NCBI GenBank assembly: GCA_963731745.1
Contig: CAVSWT010000010.1
Span: 310,001 to 374,000 of the forward strand
Source: CAVSWT01 sp963731745
Lineage (GTDB): Bacteria; Bacteroidota; Ignavibacteria; Ignavibacteriales; Ignavibacteriaceae
DNA: 64,000 nt
Reading direction: 5' to 3'
Shown: positions 8,902 through 17,606 of the stretch, piece by piece
Numbering within the stretch: position 1 is the first letter of the stretch
Layout: each line of letters begins with the position of its first letter
Program-made: the position numbers and the translations under genes
The notes under the pieces: model-generated
Told to the model about the DNA's origin: nothing
Database searches by the model: none
What the model saw: the letters and a program-made list of their open reading frames with translations, nothing else

Positions 8902-10419
8902 ATGAAATTCAAATTACCTAAACTTCATAATCAAATTTTAATTGCGCTTATAGCCGGAGCTTTATTCGGTGCTTATTTTAATGTAGCCAAAAGCAGTCTA
9001 AAAATTTCCTATAAAAATGAAAATGAAATAACTTCTGTAAAAATCAAAAACTGGAATAGTTTTTATTTCATCATCAATAAAATTAAGACTGATACCATAA
9101 AATTTGATACTTCAGATCAGCTTGCAATAATTTCCTACTACAATAAAAATCGCAGCAATATAAAAGAAATAGTAGTTAAGAATTTTAAACTTAATGATGA
9201 AATAATTAAATCAAGATCATTTAGAGATGTTATATCAGTTTCAAGACAAGGCACAATTGCGACAGGAATAAAATGGATCGGGGATATCTTTATAAGATTT
9301 CTGATGATGATCGCTGTTCCACTTGTTTTTGTTTCACTAACAGTTGGTGCAGCAAGTTTAGGTGATATTAAACGATTTGCCAGAATCGGCGGTAAAACTA
9401 TTGCTTACTATATAACAACTACTGCATTTGCCATTTCAATCGGACTGATTTTAGCAAACATAATTCAACCTGGTCATAGAATGGCCGCTGACACAAAAGA
9501 CAGACTTTTATCAGTCTATGAAGAAGATGCTTCAACAAAGCTTGGAGACATTCATGAATATGATTTCTTCGGTGAAATTGTAAAGATGGTTCCTAAAAAT
9601 CCGATTGGTTCCATGGCTGAAGGCGATATGCTTCAAGTTGTAATCTTCTCGATTCTTTTAGGTTTAATGCTGAGCTTAATTGATAAAGAAAAATCATCAT
9701 TGGTTATAAAATTTTTAGATGCCATAACTGATGCATTAATTAAGCTCGTTGACATGATAATGCTGATTGCGCCATTAGGTGTTTTTGCATTAATTGCTGC
9801 AACTGTAAGCGAATTTGGGTTTGATATTCTTCAAACCCTAATCTGGTATTCGATTACTGTCATCGTTGGATTAGCAATACACACGTTTGGAGTATATGCT
9901 TTGATTATAAAATTATTTACAAAGGTAAAAGTATCATATTTCTATAAGTCAATAAAAAGAGTTCAAACTATTGGATTCAGTACAAGTTCAAGCGCCGCAA
10001 CATTACCGGTTAACATTGAAAGCTGTGAGGAAAATCTTGGAGTTTCAAAATCAATCGCAAGTTTTGTTCTTCCTTTAGGTGCAACAATTAATATGGATGG
10101 AACTGCTTTGTATCAAGGTGTTGCGGCAGTATTTATTGCGCAGGTTTTTGGTATAGAACTAAATTTAATCCAGCAGTTGACTGTTGTCTTCATGGCTGTT
10201 CTTGCTTCAATCGGAACTGCTCCTGTGCCTGGAGTGGGTATTATTATGCTGGTAATCATTCTTAAATCAGTGAACATTCCTCAAGAGGGGATTGCATTAA
10301 TATTAGGTGTTGATAGGATATTAGATATGTGCAGAACAATTACAAATGTTACAGGTGATGCAACCGGTACTGTATTAATTGCAACTTCTGAGAATGAAAT
10401 TAACTTACCATCAAATTAA
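8902..10419 (+). CDS. Dicarboxylate/amino acid:cation symporter (DAACS family)
   Basis: A 505-residue glutamate/aspartate/C4-dicarboxylate:Na+ or H+ symporter with the EAAT/GltPh fold. Recognisable elements are the serine-rich hairpin GFSTSSSAATLPV, the metal-binding NMDGTALY motif, the second hairpin with SIGTAPVPGVGIIML, and the substrate-binding RILDMCRTITNVTGD. It differs from GltP in an N-terminal insertion: between the first membrane segment (residues about 10-28) and the next (about 120) there are roughly 80 polar residues, presumably extracytoplasmic. The C-terminus is short. Ion choice and substrate cannot be fixed from sequence alone. Confidence 0.93.
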   Translation: MKFKLPKLHNQILIALIAGALFGAYFNVAKSSLKISYKNENEITSVKIKNWNSFYFIINKIKTDTIKFDTSDQLAIISYYNKNRSNIKEIVVKNFKLNDEIIKSRSFRDVISVSRQGTIATGIKWIGDIFIRFLMMIAVPLVFVSLTVGAASLGDIKRFARIGGKTIAYYITTTAFAISIGLILANIIQPGHRMAADTKDRLLSVYEEDASTKLGDIHEYDFFGEIVKMVPKNPIGSMAEGDMLQVVIFSILLGLMLSLIDKEKSSLVIKFLDAITDALIKLVDMIMLIAPLGVFALIAATVSEFGFDILQTLIWYSITVIVGLAIHTFGVYALIIKLFTKVKVSYFYKSIKRVQTIGFSTSSSAATLPVNIESCEENLGVSKSIASFVLPLGATINMDGTALYQGVAAVFIAQVFGIELNLIQQLTVVFMAVLASIGTAPVPGVGIIMLVIILKSVNIPQEGIALILGVDRILDMCRTITNVTGDATGTVLIATSENEINLPSN

Positions 10420-10525
10420 TGTACTTCAGAATGATACCTTAAAATCTGTTGCTGTTTAGAATGTTAAATAACTATTTTTGATACTTAAATTTATTTTTTC
10501 ATAAAACATTACAAAATTTATTATT

Positions 10526-11603
10526 ATGCCTTCACTTTTCTTAAAAAAACTCTCATTTAAATTTATTCTTTTAGTATTACTTATTTCATCAATAAATATT
10601 AATTGTAAAGCTGAAAAAAAATCCGATAATATTTATGTCGCTTCATGGAATCTCGAAAATTTGTTTGATACAATAGACGATGCAGAATAAGTATGATGAA
10701 GAGTTTACTCCAACCGGTTCAGGGCAATGGACAGAAAGTAGATTGGAAAAAAAACTGGAGAATTTATCTCAGGTTATTTCTTCTATGGATGATGGAAATG
10801 GACCGGATATTTTGGCAGTCTGTGAAGTTGAGCATGAAAGCTTGTTAAAAAGACTAATTACAAAAATAAAATCAGATAAGACTTACGATATAGCTTATGC
10901 CGAATCACCTGACGAACGCGGAATAGACAATGGGCTAATTTTTAATTCTAAAAAGTTTTCCTTGATTAAAGTTTATCCCCATGAAATTGATGGCGCTAAT
11001 TTCAAAACAAGATTAATTTTACAAGTAAATCTGCTGCTGAAAGCGACTGATGATACGCTAACATTTTTTGTAAATCATTGGCCTTCAAGGCGCAGCGGTG
11101 AAAGCGATACGGAAAATAGGAGAGTGGAAGCTGCAAGAACTCTTAAAGATTATGTTGATAAAGACTTTAAGTTGTCCCCTGATTCCAAGATAATTATTGT
11201 TGGCGATTTTAATGATGAGCCGACAAATAAATCCATTCTGAATGTTTTAAATGCACAGCCGCTTATCTGCAGTTCACCCGATGATAATGTGAAGCAGAGC
11301 AAAAAGGAATTGTTTAATCTTGCTTATAATGATTACAAAAATGGAATAGGTTCTTACAAATATCATGATCAATGGAATATGCTGGATCAAATAATTATTT
11401 CAAACAATGCTTTAGGTGAAGGAAGTATTAATTATGTTTGTGGAACTTTTCAAGTTTACAAACCTGAATTTATGGTTGAGCAATCGGGTAAATATAAAGG
11501 AACAGCTTTCCCCACATATGGCGGAAGAAAATATTTAGGCGGTTTTAGTGATCATTTCCCGGTTGTTGCTATCTTTAGAGTAAGCGGGAAAACCGATAAA
11601 TGA
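10526..11603 (+). pseudogene. Endonuclease/exonuclease/phosphatase-family protein, frameshifted near the N-terminus
   Basis: An ATG at 10526 opens a frame with a hydrophobic signal segment (FILLVLLISSININ followed by C), then SDNIYVASWNLENLFDTIDDAE and a TAA at 10688-10690. The rest of the protein continues one base out of phase from about 10689 (KYDEEFTPTGSG...) to 11603. Joined, the text reads as a normal secreted EEP-fold hydrolase: the N-terminal NLENLFD strand is the metal-binding start of the fold, and the C-terminal part has NHWPSRRSGE, VGDFNDEP and GGFSDHFPV. An extra T at 10688 would explain it. The ATG at 10680 gives a fragment without the first catalytic strand. It is a true mutation or a sequence error. 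It overlaps the next gene by 4 bases. Confidence 0.82.
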
Positions 11604-12298
11604 AAAAGGAATTATTAATTTTTGGTTCAAACGGTGCGCTTGGAAAAGGAATTGTGAATGTAATGATTAATAAGAATTATGATTCTATTTATTTATTTGA
11701 TCATAGAAGAAATACTGTGACCGGGGAAAACCAAACTATTACTAATTTACAAGTCGATGATTTATCAATTGAGGCTAACGTAAAGGAAGCATTCAAGAAT
11801 ATTTTACCGTCTAAAGATAAAATATACTTTTTGTACACAACTGTAGGCGGATATTCTGGCGGAGAATATTTATGGGGAACAAGTTTCGAGGATTGGAGTA
11901 GAATGTTCAATATCAATTTGAGTTCTAGCTTTTTAATCGCTAAACATTTTTCTAACTTAGTAAAAGAATCCGCTGGAGGCTCGATATGTTTTACTTCAGC
12001 TTATACCGGAATAATACCTCAAAAGAAATCTTCTGCATACGGCATATCAAAAGCTGGGATTATTCATTTAGTAAAATCGTTGGCAGCAGAAGGTGATATG
12101 ATAAAGTTAAGCGTGAATGCAATTGCGCCGTTCATTATTGATACAGAAAATAACCGTGAGTGGGGCAAAGAAAGTGATTTTAAAAGTTGGGTTAAACCTG
12201 AAGAAATTGGAGAGCTGGCGCATAGTATATTTTGTAACTTTAACTTTATTTCTGGTAATATATTTCAACTGAAACATAGATTTAACATTTCAAGTTGA
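11600..12298 (+). CDS. Short-chain dehydrogenase/reductase (SDR) family protein
   Basis: A 232-residue Rossmann-fold oxidoreductase. The N-terminal GSNGALGKGI is the dinucleotide-binding TGxxxGxG-type loop. Catalytic residues are visible as the serine in CFTSAY and the tyrosine and lysine in YGISKAG. The overall shape (short, with TTVGGYSGGEYLWGTS before the active-site helix) resembles the dihydropteridine-reductase-like branch of SDR proteins, but the substrate is not predictable. Its ATG overlaps the stop of the preceding broken gene (ATGA), so both were built as one transcription unit. Confidence 0.85.
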   Translation: MKKELLIFGSNGALGKGIVNVMINKNYDSIYLFDHRRNTVTGENQTITNLQVDDLSIEANVKEAFKNILPSKDKIYFLYTTVGGYSGGEYLWGTSFEDWSRMFNINLSSSFLIAKHFSNLVKESAGGSICFTSAYTGIIPQKKSSAYGISKAGIIHLVKSLAAEGDMIKLSVNAIAPFIIDTENNREWGKESDFKSWVKPEEIGELAHSIFCNFNFISGNIFQLKHRFNISS

Positions 12299-12382
12299 AA
12301 CTAAGAGGATACAATAGCACACAGATTGTTTAGTTTAACGTCAAATAAAGGATAATAAATACTATTTAGATTAAATATTTTG

Positions 12383-12411
12383 TTGACTTTGTTTTTTGAA
12401 ATCATTATTGT
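12383..12411 (+). promoter_or_regulatory. Predicted sigma-70-type promoter for the exbB-exbD operon
   Basis: TTGACT at 12383-12388, a 17-base spacer, and TATTGT at 12406-12411 (5/6 and 4/6 matches to the general consensus). It lies about 80 bases before the exbB ATG, which has a clear GGAGG ribosome site at 12480-12484. Promoter rules in this lineage are not well defined, so this is a sequence match only. Confidence 0.45.
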
Positions 12412-12493
12412 AGCATCATCTTTTTAAGAATATTTTGGAGCCTTTCTTCTCCTTAAGCGTCAATTATTAATATATATTTGGAGGTTACTCTCA

Positions 12494-13204
12494 ATGGAAT
12501 TTACAGGAATATTTTCGTCAATAGTAAACGTGTTAGCTCAAGCTAATAGTGCTGCTCAAGATACCGGTGCATTAAATTGGCTTACTACCAAATTTATTGC
12601 CGGTGGACTTTTCATGTGGCCAATATTAGTTTGTTTAGTTCTTGGTTTAGCTTTTTGTATTGAAAGGCTGTGGACATTATCTAGAGCAAGAGTAAATACA
12701 AAAGGATTTATTGTTAAAGTTAAAAAAGCTTTAAACGAAGGCGGCGTTCCTGCTGCAATGGATGTTTGCGCTAATACAAGAGGCCCTGTTGCTTCTGTTT
12801 TCCATGCCGGACTTTTAAGAGCTGATGAAGGAATAGAATCAGCTGAAAAAGCTATCATTGCTTATGGCGGTATCGAAATGAGTTTCCTTGAAAGAGGAAT
12901 GATTTGGATATCAACTTTTATAACAATTGCTCCTATGCTTGGTTTTACCGGAACTGTGCAAGGTATGATTCAAGCATTTGACTCTATTAAAGAGGCAGCA
13001 CAAATTTCTCCCGCAATTGTTGCAGAAGGTATTTCTGTTGCGTTATTAACTACTTTATTTGGTCTTGTAGTAGCGATGATATTGCAAGTATTTTACAATT
13101 ATTTTATTTCTAGAATTGATCGTTTAGTTGGAGACATGGAAGAAAGTTCAATCGAATTGATTGATGCTTTGTATGAAATAAAAACCGGTAAAAAAGTAGT
13201 TTAA
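12494..13204 (+). CDS. exbB: MotA/TolQ/ExbB proton channel family protein
   Basis: Inner-membrane component of the proton-motive-force motor that energises TonB-dependent outer-membrane transport (or Tol). The 236-residue protein has a short periplasmic N-terminus, a first membrane segment FMWPILVCLVLGLAFCIERLW, a cytoplasmic loop, and two C-terminal membrane helices (ISTFITIAPMLGFTGTVQG and AEGISVALLTTLFGLVVAMI) with the conserved channel threonines and the LGFTGTV motif. A strong GGAGG lies 9 bases before the ATG. Two ExbD genes follow directly, and a TonB receptor lies at 27818; no tonB gene is in the window. The symbol is by family; TolQ is an alternative. Confidence 0.9.
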   Translation: MEFTGIFSSIVNVLAQANSAAQDTGALNWLTTKFIAGGLFMWPILVCLVLGLAFCIERLWTLSRARVNTKGFIVKVKKALNEGGVPAAMDVCANTRGPVASVFHAGLLRADEGIESAEKAIIAYGGIEMSFLERGMIWISTFITIAPMLGFTGTVQGMIQAFDSIKEAAQISPAIVAEGISVALLTTLFGLVVAMILQVFYNYFISRIDRLVGDMEESSIELIDALYEIKTGKKVV

Positions 13205-13236
13205 TTATTTAATAAAATTTTAATTGATATTTAACA

Positions 13237-13770
13237 ATGATCAAAAAAAGAAAAATATCTGAAGCAGCTATACCAACCAGTTCTATGGCGGATATAGCTT
13301 TTTTACTTTTGCTTTTCTTCCTTGTTGCTACAGTTATTGATGTTGATACCGGTTTAGGTTTAACACTTCCCGAGTTCAATGAGGATCAAGTTACCGCAGA
13401 AGTGCCTAAAGACAGAATGGCAGCAGTGCTGGTAAATGAAAACGGCGACGTATTGGTAGATGGAGTACAAACATCTTTATTCCAAATAAAAAATAATTTG
13501 GAAGCAAGGATTAAATCTAAAATTGACCTCCCGCTGAATAAAAAATTAATTGTCTCGCTTAAAACTGACAGAAAAACAAGATACAATGATTATATTCAAG
13601 CACTTGATCAAATTAAGCTGGCTTATTTTGAAGTAAGAGATGAATATTCGAAGGGACAATATGGAGGTGTGAAATTTGACAAATTACCCGCTGAGCAGCA
13701 GGAGATAGTGAAAGACAAAATTCCTATAATTATTTCTATTGCTGAACCTGAAAGTGTAAAAAAGAATTGA
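13237..13770 (+). CDS. exbD: ExbD/TolR-family biopolymer transporter, first copy
   Basis: A single-span inner-membrane partner of ExbB. The N-terminal cytoplasmic tail (KKRKISEAAIPTSSMADIAF) leads into one membrane helix (LLLLFFLVATVIDV). The proton-coupling aspartate normally found at the start of this helix is present as D in SSMADIAFLL. The 177-residue protein is longer than usual because of a polar C-terminal extension after the periplasmic domain. Spacing of 32 bases after exbB and 12 before the second exbD indicates an operon. Confidence 0.9.
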   Translation: MIKKRKISEAAIPTSSMADIAFLLLLFFLVATVIDVDTGLGLTLPEFNEDQVTAEVPKDRMAAVLVNENGDVLVDGVQTSLFQIKNNLEARIKSKIDLPLNKKLIVSLKTDRKTRYNDYIQALDQIKLAYFEVRDEYSKGQYGGVKFDKLPAEQQEIVKDKIPIIISIAEPESVKKN

Positions 13771-13782
13771 GGTAAAATAATA

Positions 13783-14196
13783 ATGAAATTCCAAAAAAGA
13801 CGGGCGAATACTAAGCAGGAAATTCCAACCGCATCAATGCCTGACATTGTTTTTATGCTGCTACTATTCTTTATGGTTACTACTACTTTGAGAGAAGTTG
13901 ATGTGTTAGTAGATTATAAACTGCCTAACGCTAAAGCAATAGAGAAAATTGAAAACAAGAGATTGGTTTCTTATATCTGGGTTGGTAAAGATGATAGAAT
14001 GCAGATAAATGACAGTTTGGTTAAGCTTAGTGATATTCAACCTATTATGTATGCAAAACGGCAAGAATTGCCAAATGTAATTGTTTCATTGAGAGTAGAT
14101 CAAGGTGTGGATATGGGTTTGATTACCGATATTCAGCAAGAACTAAGAAAGGCTTCTTGCTTGCGTATCAATTATTCTGCAAGATTAAAAATCTAA
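13783..14196 (+). CDS. exbD: ExbD/TolR-family biopolymer transporter, second copy
   Basis: A 137-residue paralogue of the preceding protein with the same plan: basic N-terminus (KFQKRRANTKQEIPTASM), PDIVFMLLLFFMVTTTL membrane helix carrying the conserved aspartate, and a periplasmic domain ending in LRKASCLRINYSARL. ExbB with two different ExbD proteins is a common Bacteroidota arrangement and suggests a hetero-oligomeric motor. It is the last gene of the operon; a strong terminator follows at 14223. Confidence 0.9.
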   Translation: MKFQKRRANTKQEIPTASMPDIVFMLLLFFMVTTTLREVDVLVDYKLPNAKAIEKIENKRLVSYIWVGKDDRMQINDSLVKLSDIQPIMYAKRQELPNVIVSLRVDQGVDMGLITDIQQELRKASCLRINYSARLKI

Positions 14197-14222
14197 AAAT
14201 ATATAGTTATAAAAATGATTTT

Positions 14223-14261
14223 AAGGCAGGCTGGTTTTTAAAAAACTTACCTGCCTTTTTC
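14223..14261 (+). terminator. Rho-independent terminator after the exbB-exbD operon
   Basis: AAGGCAGG (14223-14230) pairs with CCTGCCTT (14250-14257), an 8-bp perfect stem with a 19-base loop, followed directly by a U-run. It lies 26 bases after the second exbD stop. Confidence 0.85.
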
Positions 14262-14278
14262 AATTTAATAGGACTCAC

Positions 14279-14731
14279 ATGGAATTAAAAAATAAAATAA
14301 ATGAAGATTTAAAATCTGCTATGAAAAGCGGAGATAAAATTAAACTTGAAACGATTAGATCCATTAGAGCTTTAATTTTAGAATTTGAAAAGAGCGGTTC
14401 AGGAAAAGATTTGAATTCAGAAGAAGAAATAAAAATGCTTACTACCGCCGCAAAAAAAAGAAAAGAAGCAATGGAACAATTTAAAAATGCCGGCCGAGAT
14501 GACCTGGCTTCAAAAGAGGAAGCGGAATTAAAAATTATTATGGAATACCTTCCAAAACAATTGTCCGAAGAACAAGTTTTTGAAGAGGTAAAAAGAATCG
14601 GAACCGAAATAGGTGCAAAAGGCAAAGAAGATTTTCCTAAACTAATGCCTCAGGCTATGAAATTACTTAAAGGAAAAACTGACGGAAAAACAGTGAAAAG
14701 TGCAGTTGAAAAATTTCTGGGAGTTAATTGA
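14279..14731 (+). CDS. yqeY: GatB/YqeY domain-containing protein
   Basis: A 150-residue soluble all-helical protein matching full-length YqeY-type proteins, whose domain also forms the tail of GatB, the tRNA-dependent amidotransferase subunit. Characteristic stretches are LKSAMKSGDKIKLETIRSIR, KKRKEAMEQFKNAGR, IIMEYLPKQLSEEQ, DFPKLMPQAMKLLKGK and DGKTVKSAVEKFL. It is thought to bind tRNA or assist amidation, but its role as a stand-alone protein is not settled. Its end overlaps the start of cvpA by 4 bases, making yqeY-cvpA-mutS2 a translationally coupled unit. Confidence 0.92.
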   Translation: MELKNKINEDLKSAMKSGDKIKLETIRSIRALILEFEKSGSGKDLNSEEEIKMLTTAAKKRKEAMEQFKNAGRDDLASKEEAELKIIMEYLPKQLSEEQVFEEVKRIGTEIGAKGKEDFPKLMPQAMKLLKGKTDGKTVKSAVEKFLGVN

Positions 14732-15249
14732 GCATTTTAGATATTGTTATTGTTGCCATTCTAATTATTGGCTTTATATTAGGCTATAAAGATGGCTTCG
14801 TCAGAAAATTAATTGGTACAATAGGGTTTATTGCGGCAGTGTATTTTTCAATTAAGCTTTCGTTTGAATTAGGAAGGATGATTGAAAATGTATTAGGAAT
14901 TGAAATTTATCTTTCGCGAATCATCGGCGGACTAGCTATTTTCCTTGCCATCATGATCCTAACTTCCATTCTTAAACGCGTTATCCATCCTTTTGATAAA
15001 GTGAATAATTTAATTAATCAAATTATAGGCGGAATAGTCGGCACGATTCAAATTTTAGTTTTTTTAAGCGCAGTCTTTTTTTTACTGAATATATTTAATG
15101 TGCCTTCAAAAGAGTCCGCAGATAATTCGTTTTTTTATAAACCCGTATATGGCGTAATTCCGTTTACCATTGAGAAAATTAGAGGCTATACTCCTGAACC
15201 GAAAAAAATAATTAAAAAAATTGTTGATGATCAAGATTCATTAAAATGA
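14728..15249 (+). CDS. cvpA: CvpA family membrane protein
   Basis: A 173-residue inner-membrane protein with four hydrophobic segments: LDIVIVAILIIGFILGYKDG, LIGTIGFIAAVYFSIKL, IIGGLAIFLAIMILTSIL and a fourth before FFLLNIFNVPSKESA. The glycine-rich turn GYKDGFVRKLIGTIG is typical of the family. CvpA is tied to colicin V export and envelope stress in enterobacteria, with no known biochemical activity. The TTG start at 14728 overlaps the yqeY stop (TTGA), which supports it. The stop overlaps the mutS2 ATG. Confidence 0.85.
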   Translation: MSILDIVIVAILIIGFILGYKDGFVRKLIGTIGFIAAVYFSIKLSFELGRMIENVLGIEIYLSRIIGGLAIFLAIMILTSILKRVIHPFDKVNNLINQIIGGIVGTIQILVFLSAVFFLLNIFNVPSKESADNSFFYKPVYGVIPFTIEKIRGYTPEPKKIIKKIVDDQDSLK

Positions 15250-17594
15250 TAGAAAAAGTTTCATTAGAAAAATTAGAATTCGCCAAAATACTACAATACA
15301 TTGCCAACTATTCGCAAACTGAAAACGGCAAACAATTAATTGTATCTACTTATCCGCTTAACAATCTTTCAGCCATAAAAAAAGAAGGTGAATTAGTAAC
15401 ACAAGCAAAAGAGATACTAATTAGAAATGAACATCCTCCATTAGAATATTTACCTGTTCTCGATGAAGTGATTGCAAAATCAAAAATCGAGGGATCTTTC
15501 CTAGAAAGTAAAAAAATACTTGAAGTGCTTCGTCTAACTGTTATCTCCAGAAATACGTTTCAGTATTTAAAAAATAATTCTGAAACAGCTCCGGAGTTGT
15601 TTGGAATAGCAAAGAACTTATTTGTTGATAAAGTCTTTGAACATAATATTAAAACTGTAATCTCTGAAAATGGCGAAGTAAAAGAAAATGCAAGTCACAA
15701 ACTTTCGGAAATAAGATCAGATATTAGAAAGAAGAACGATGAGTTAATAAAAGCTGTAAATAGATTAATCAAGAATTATAGTGAACAGGATTTCATACGT
15801 GAAGATTATCTTACTCTTAGAGACGGCAGAATTGTTGTCCCGGTTAAATCGGAACACAAAAGGCATATAAAAGGATTCATTCATTCCGAATCTTCCACGG
15901 GCCAGACTGTATATATTGAACCAGAAGAAACTTTAGATCTTAATAATGAAATTGTATCTCTTTCGTTTGCAGAGAAAAGAGAAATTGAAAGAATATTGAA
16001 AGAGCTGACAAAAAAAATCGGCAGCTTATATTCTGAATTGACATTAACTCTTCAAACAATATCATATTTAGATTCGATTTTTGCGCGGGCAAAATATTCA
16101 ATTGAAATAATTGGCTCATTTCCGGAACTCGATGAAAATAAAGGTCTGGAAATCAAAGAAGCAAGGCATCCTATTCTTCTAAAAAAATATGGAAAGCCGA
16201 ACACGTTTCCTTTAAATGTTAAATTGAGTAAAAATAAAATAATATTAATTACAGGTCCCAATGCCGGTGGAAAAACTGTTGTGCTAAAAACGATAGGCCT
16301 GCTGTCTTTAATGGTACAAAGCGGATTTCATATACCGGCAAGTCCCGACAGCAATTTTCATATTTTTAATGATTTGCTTTTAGATATAGGAGATCAGCAA
16401 TCAATCGAAGATGATCTTTCAACTTTCAGTAGTCATCTGCTTAACATTAAAAATATTTTAGAAATTAGTAATAAAAATAGTCTTGTACTGTTGGATGAAA
16501 TCGGAACGGGCACTGATCCTGTTGAAGGTGCAGCATTGGCATCAGCAGTTTTACTTCAATTAAAAGAGAAAGATGCAACCGCATTTGCAACCACTCATCA
16601 CGGCGAGTTAAAATTAATTGCGAATGATGTTGAAGGATTTGAAAATGCGGCAATGGAATTTGATCATGTAAATCTAAAACCGACATATAATTTTAAACAA
16701 GGGATTCCCGGTTCAAGCTATGCTTTTGAAATTGCACATAGAATCGGGCTTGATGATAATTTTATAAATCTGGCGAAACAGCATTTGGATTCGGACAAGC
16801 ATAAAATTGAAAAATTTCTTATTGAGATTGAAGCCAAATCGAATCAGCTTGAATCAAAATATAAGAGTATGGAAATCGAAAATACCAGGCTTCAAGGTTT
16901 ATCCAATTTGTATAAACAGAATATAGAAAAACTGGATAGAGAAAAAAAAGAAATATTAAAGAATGCGAAAATTGAAGCTGAAAATTATTTGAAAGATATT
17001 AACAAAAAATTTGAGCAAGTTATTAAGGATTTAAAAGAGTCTAATGCAAATAAAGAAACCATTCGTAAGTCTCAGAAAATAATAAAGGAATTGAAGGAAG
17101 AAAATAAAAATCTATTTACGGAAGAGAGCAATCTGAGTAATGAAATCCATGATTTTGCCGTTGGTGATTATGCATTAATAAAAAATACCAATACTACAGG
17201 CGAGATAATTGAGATATCAGCGAACAAGAAAAATGTTATGCTTAAAGTGGGTACAATAAAGTTGAAAGTCGAATTAGATCAACTAATGCCGGCAAAGAAA
17301 ATAAAAGTTAAACCTGAAGTCGACCAAAAATTAAATTATAGTTTTGATTCTCCACAGATAAGGATTGACATAAGAGGTGAAAAACCCGAGGAAGCTGAAT
17401 TTGAGATCGTTAAATTTATTGATAATGCTTATATTACAAACGTTCAAAGAGTTGAGATATTGCATGGTAAGGGAACAGGTGCGTTAAAGAAAACGGTAAA
17501 AGAAATTCTTAAGAACCATGATAAAGTTAAAAATTATTATTTTGCACCAATTGAATATGGCGGGGAGGGTGTTACCATAGCTGAACTTAAATAA
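15246..17594 (+). CDS. mutS2: Endonuclease MutS2
   Basis: A 782-residue MutS2, which acts on branched DNA to suppress homologous recombination and is also reported in ribosome-collision rescue in some bacteria. The N-terminal MutS core and lever region precede an ABC ATPase: Walker A GPNAGGKTV near residue 337, QSIEDDLSTFSSHL signature, and Walker B LVLLDEIGTGTDP. A charged coiled coil (about 510-640) follows. The C-terminal Smr nuclease domain runs from IDIRGEKPEEAE (about 707) to LHGKGTGALKK (about 738), both Smr signatures. It lacks the mismatch-recognition domain of MutS, as expected. It is coupled to cvpA by an ATGA overlap. Confidence 0.96.
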   Translation: MIEKVSLEKLEFAKILQYIANYSQTENGKQLIVSTYPLNNLSAIKKEGELVTQAKEILIRNEHPPLEYLPVLDEVIAKSKIEGSFLESKKILEVLRLTVISRNTFQYLKNNSETAPELFGIAKNLFVDKVFEHNIKTVISENGEVKENASHKLSEIRSDIRKKNDELIKAVNRLIKNYSEQDFIREDYLTLRDGRIVVPVKSEHKRHIKGFIHSESSTGQTVYIEPEETLDLNNEIVSLSFAEKREIERILKELTKKIGSLYSELTLTLQTISYLDSIFARAKYSIEIIGSFPELDENKGLEIKEARHPILLKKYGKPNTFPLNVKLSKNKIILITGPNAGGKTVVLKTIGLLSLMVQSGFHIPASPDSNFHIFNDLLLDIGDQQSIEDDLSTFSSHLLNIKNILEISNKNSLVLLDEIGTGTDPVEGAALASAVLLQLKEKDATAFATTHHGELKLIANDVEGFENAAMEFDHVNLKPTYNFKQGIPGSSYAFEIAHRIGLDDNFINLAKQHLDSDKHKIEKFLIEIEAKSNQLESKYKSMEIENTRLQGLSNLYKQNIEKLDREKKEILKNAKIEAENYLKDINKKFEQVIKDLKESNANKETIRKSQKIIKELKEENKNLFTEESNLSNEIHDFAVGDYALIKNTNTTGEIIEISANKKNVMLKVGTIKLKVELDQLMPAKKIKVKPEVDQKLNYSFDSPQIRIDIRGEKPEEAEFEIVKFIDNAYITNVQRVEILHGKGTGALKKTVKEILKNHDKVKNYYFAPIEYGGEGVTIAELK

Positions 17595-17606
17595 AAAAGG
17601 AATATT

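Noticed and set aside
16465..16686. Minus-strand open frame inside mutS2, and similar antisense frames (7449-8015, 13386-13847, 45506-45754, 53531-53947)
   Set aside because: They lie fully opposite to well-supported genes, have no ribosome sites or recognisable domains, and their amino-acid make-up is what antisense reading of AT-rich genes gives.
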